This document shows, piece after piece, positions 61,441-64,000 of a stretch of 64,000 nucleotides of DNA (position 1 is its first letter; each line of letters begins with the position of its first letter). Both the position numbers and the translations under genes were made by a program. Source of the DNA: Symbiodinium natans (Eukaryota > Sar > Dinophyceae > Suessiales > Symbiodiniaceae); NCBI GenBank assembly GCA_905221605.1, contig CAJNDS010002302.1:1012022-1076021 (forward strand). The letters run 5' to 3'. The notes beneath the pieces were generated by a model. The model saw only the letters and a program-made list of their open reading frames with translations. It was not told where the DNA came from and did not search any database.

Positions 61441-61479
61441 CTAAACCCTAAACCCTAAACCCTAAACCCTAAACCCTCT

Positions 61480-61890
61480 GAGGGATTCTTTCGTGTCTAT
61501 CGGCCCCTCCGGCTCAGGTGTCGGCTCATGATGCCGATCTTCAGTGATGCCTACATGTAGTGTTCGGGGTTTAGGGTTGGGGTCTAAGGTTTAGGGTTTA
61601 GGGTTTAGGGTTTAGGGTTTGGGGTTTGGGGTTTAGGGTTTAGGGTTGAGGGTTTGTCTGCGTGCGGCGACAAGTACGGATACACAGGCTCCCAAAAAAT
61701 GGCGATCGCCAGCTACAACCTTTAAAGTTACCCTGCTTATATCCCCAGGTCATAGTTGCTCATGAACATCAAAGCCCTACACCCTAACCTCTAAACCCTA
61801 GAGTAAAGGGGGGGGGGGGGGGTAAGTCATGAGCTCCGGCGCAATATCGCATTGAGACCCTCGAGAAGGATTGAGGCATCCGGGGCTTAG
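61480..61890 (+). CDS. Exon-like segments, unknown
   Basis: 61480-61560 reads EGFFRVYRPLRLRCRLMMPI onward to TAG. 61660-61740 is open in three frames. 61825-61890 reads SHELRRNIALRPSRRIEASG to TAG after a G run. Confidence 0.35.
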
Positions 61891-62083
61891 GACGCAGGGT
61901 TTAGGGTTTAGGTTTTCGGGTTTCGGGTTTAGGGGAAGGGAATGGTTTCATGTACCATGCATCTCTAGTATGGCACCTTCATGTCTGCCCAAAAGCCCCA
62001 AAACGAACCTTAACCCCCCTCCCAACAAGATGAGCCCTCAACCCCAAACCCTAAACCCGAAACCCTAAACCCTATAAACCCTT

Positions 62084-62411
62084 GCCAGCCAGCCGCCGCA
62101 AGCTATGCTGGTCGCGAGACCACTTCGTAGAAATCGCTTTTTGAGAAGCGCAGCCCGAGCGGAAGCTGATCCGAATTACGCGGCTTTTGCTTGGGACTTA
62201 GGGTTTAAGGTGTAGGGATCAGGGTTCAGGCTTCAGGGTTTAGGTTTGGGTTAGGGTTTTTATGGGTTAGGTTGAGACAAATACATCAGCAGCAGTTCCA
62301 AGGACACGTTGCAAGGGCCAGTGATTTGGGCCAACTCCTGAAAAATGGGGGAGGGTCCACAAGAGCGGCGTGGCAAGGCGAAAGCCCTGAGCCAGACAAA
62401 GTCTTCGGGTT
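62084..62411 (+). CDS. Two exon-like segments
   Basis: 62084-62200 reads ASQPPQAMLVARPLRRNRFL then RSAARAEADPNYAAFAWDL. 62272-62411 reads RQIHQQQFQGHVARASDLGQ then LLKNGGGSTRAAWQGESPEP. Unassigned. Confidence 0.42.
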
Positions 62412-62600
62412 TAGGTGCTTAATCTTCTGGGTTCTCAGACTTGCCGTTGAGTAAACCGATGGCTGTCAACCCTAAACCCGAAACCCCAAACAATTCTTCT
62501 CTCATCCTCAAACTATTCTTAAATCATCCCCCCCCCCCCCCCCCCCTCCCTGCCCCATATCTGAAGGGCAACGCCATTTGCTAAACTCCAGACCCTAAAG

Positions 62601-63045
62601 CCTTGGTAGCCCAGTGGTACCATTTTACCCTTTTTTGGCCTAGGGGTTACCCTTTTACCCTTTTTTTGGCCTAGGGGCTAGGGGTTCAGGGGCTGAATTT
62701 GGGGTTTCGGGATGTAGGTTTGTAGGCTTTTCGGTTTTCGGGTTTGATGGTGCCCTTTGGGTTACCCCCTGGGTTGCACATGGCGGTTTTGCGGCTCCCA
62801 TAGCTCTACCATAAGGTTCATGGTACTTCGTAACCCAGGAAGAACTGTACTGATGTCCCAACGATAGCCCTCTTCGGGCACTTAAGGGGCTTATGGGTGG
62901 GTGGTATCTACACTTGTAATGTTGCCCTACACCCTACACCCTACACCCTAAACCCTAAACCCTAAACCCTGAATCCTAAACCCTAAACCCTAAACCCTAA
63001 ACCCTAAACCCTCTTGGGTTCTGAGTGCCCTGAACTTCCAAGTAC
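62601..63045 (+). mobile_element. Degenerate family C next to a family B split by a telomeric array
   Basis: CCTTGGTAGCCCAGTGGTAC begins at 62601 and its core is duplicated (TTACCCTTTTTTTGGCCTAG). Family B begins AAGGTTCATGGTACTTCGTA at about 62814 and ends CCCTGAACTTCCAAG at 63042. CCCTACA and CCCTAAA units at 62927-63012 interrupt its right half. Confidence 0.7.
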
Positions 63046-63109
63046 ACTGCGCCACGTCGCTCTCTGGAGTTTCCTCATAGGAGGAGCTGCAGTCGATCCC
63101 CTGACCTCC
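63044..63109 (+). CDS. Hydrophobic exon-like segment
   Basis: Beginning at the right edge of family B, it reads TLRHVALWSFLIGGAAVDPL then TS. One possible helix. Confidence 0.38.
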
Positions 63110-63262
63110 AAACCCTAAACCCTAAACCCTAAACCCTAAACCCTAACCCCTAAACCCTAAACCCTAACCCCTAAACCCCAAACCCTAAACCCTAAACCCT
63201 AAATTCTAAACCCTAAACCCTAAACCTAACCCTAACCCCTAAACCCGAAACCCTAAAACCCA
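63105..63262 (-). repeat. Telomeric array with variants
   Basis: CCCTAAA mixed with CCCCTAA and TTCTAAA units. Confidence 0.93.
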
Positions 63263-63269
63263 AACCCTG

Positions 63270-63546
63270 TGCTGGGATCATGGGGTTCAGGGACAACCCG
63301 AAACCGGGCTGTCGGCTGTAGCTCTTAAGCACATCCGTTGCCACGGCCTTTGGCCAATGAAGCAAGCTTGCAACGCCCTCAAGAAGCGTTTAGCCTCAAA
63401 GCCGCCAACGGTTTAGGGTTTAGGGATTAGGGTTTAGGGTTTGGGGTGGAGAAACTACACTCGGCACCCTAAGCCATGGCCCGCGATATGTGCAGCTTGA
63501 GATGCTACGAAGGGGGGCTGAGCCCTTAAAGCCTGCAAAGTTCTAA
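63270..63546 (+). CDS. Two exon-like segments
   Basis: 63270-63410 is open for 47 codons (CWDHGVQGQPETGLSAVALK then HIRCHGLWPMKQACNALKKR) and meets GTTTAGG. 63454-63546 reads TTLGTLSHGPRYVQLEMLRR onward to TAA. A further ATG-start segment (RTSSLHKGAKCVAVGEAGVG) lies near 63803-63869, before the final degenerate array. Confidence 0.42.
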
Positions 63547-64000
63547 TCCCTAAGCCCTTTCGACCCTAAACCCTAAACCCTCAAAGCTTTAAGGCCCTGA
63601 GCCCTTTTCACCCGAAGCCCTAACCTTCAAGACTTCAAAGCCCCCAAGCCCTTAACCTTAAGCCTTCAAGACTTCAAAAGCCCTAAGCCCTTTCTACCCT
63701 AAGCCTCCCTAAACCTTCAAGACTTCAAAACCGTGAACCCTAAACCCTATAACCCCAAACCCTAAACCCTAAACCCTAAACCCTAAACCCTAAACCCTAA
63801 ATGCGAACTTCGAGCTTGCATAAAGGGGCCAAATGTGTCGCGGTAGGCGAAGCTGGGGTCGGGCCCTGAGGGACCCGAGCTGCGCCAAAGCATACCGGAT
63901 AAGGTTTAGGGTTTTGGTTTTAGGGTTTGGAGTTTGGGGTTTGGGGTTTCGGCTTAGGGGTTTAGGGTTTATGGTTTGTGGTTCTGGGGTCAGGGTTTAG

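Noticed and set aside
61300-61478. Proline/lysine-rich C-terminus as a real histone-like tail
   Set aside because: CCTAAA-type units translate to P-K. The tail beyond about 61330 is likely repeat rather than protein.
1-64000. Dinoflagellate spliced-leader gene or relic
   Set aside because: I looked for the conserved CCATTTTGGCTCAAG core and found no convincing match by eye. A computed search would settle it.
1-64000. CRISPR array or bacterial operon
   Set aside because: Repeats are telomeric heptamers without unique spacers of constant length. Genes are intron-rich and eukaryotic.

Overview
The window looks like nuclear DNA of a dinoflagellate. I cannot name the genus. Four things point there. 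(1) Telomere-type heptamers (TTTAGGG / CCCTAAA) occur in interstitial arrays from end to end, in both orientations. (2) There is one well-supported gene of a typical dinoflagellate architecture: an N-terminal ubiquitin-like domain followed by many ankyrin repeats. (3) Introns are short, flanked by small direct repeats, and often start with GC or GA instead of GT. (4) Many short elements with terminal inverted repeats (TIRs) are present, and several coincide exactly with introns, as expected of introner elements. No rRNA, tRNA, CRISPR array or complete autonomous transposon was recognised.

Layout. 0-9 kb: short exon-like open segments separated by telomeric arrays and TIR elements. 9.3-11.7 kb: a satellite block made of microsatellites, an inverted/tandem CTCGAG array and an AT-rich degenerate minisatellite. 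11.7-33 kb: dozens of exon-like segments, mostly + strand, separated by telomeric arrays, including a higher-order telomeric satellite at 18.7-19.6 kb. 33-36.7 kb: exon-like segments resembling an amino-acid transporter, then 1 kb of GT-rich DNA ending in a 45-base G run. 37-40 kb: more arrays, a 55-base C run and several TIR elements. 40.5-44.3 kb: the ankyrin gene, resolvable into eight exons coding for 640 residues. 46-60 kb: hydrophobic exon-like segments whose order fits an amino-acid permease (AAAP type). 60-64 kb: more isolated exon-like segments.

The central observation is how genes and repeats fit together. Intron space is filled by TIR element families (called A-R here; the letters are mine) and by telomeric arrays. 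In the ankyrin gene, a family-C element is exactly intron 7. A second family-C copy is exactly an intron in a permease exon pair. Both use a GC-AG intron flanked by a GCT repeat. A telomeric array at 24070-24127 is flanked by a 16-bp direct repeat of in-frame exon sequence, as if arrays themselves behave as introns. Apart from the ankyrin gene, most exon calls are single short open segments read by eye. They are tentative and not joined into confident gene models. A stretch of 25 codons is often open by chance in one of three frames.
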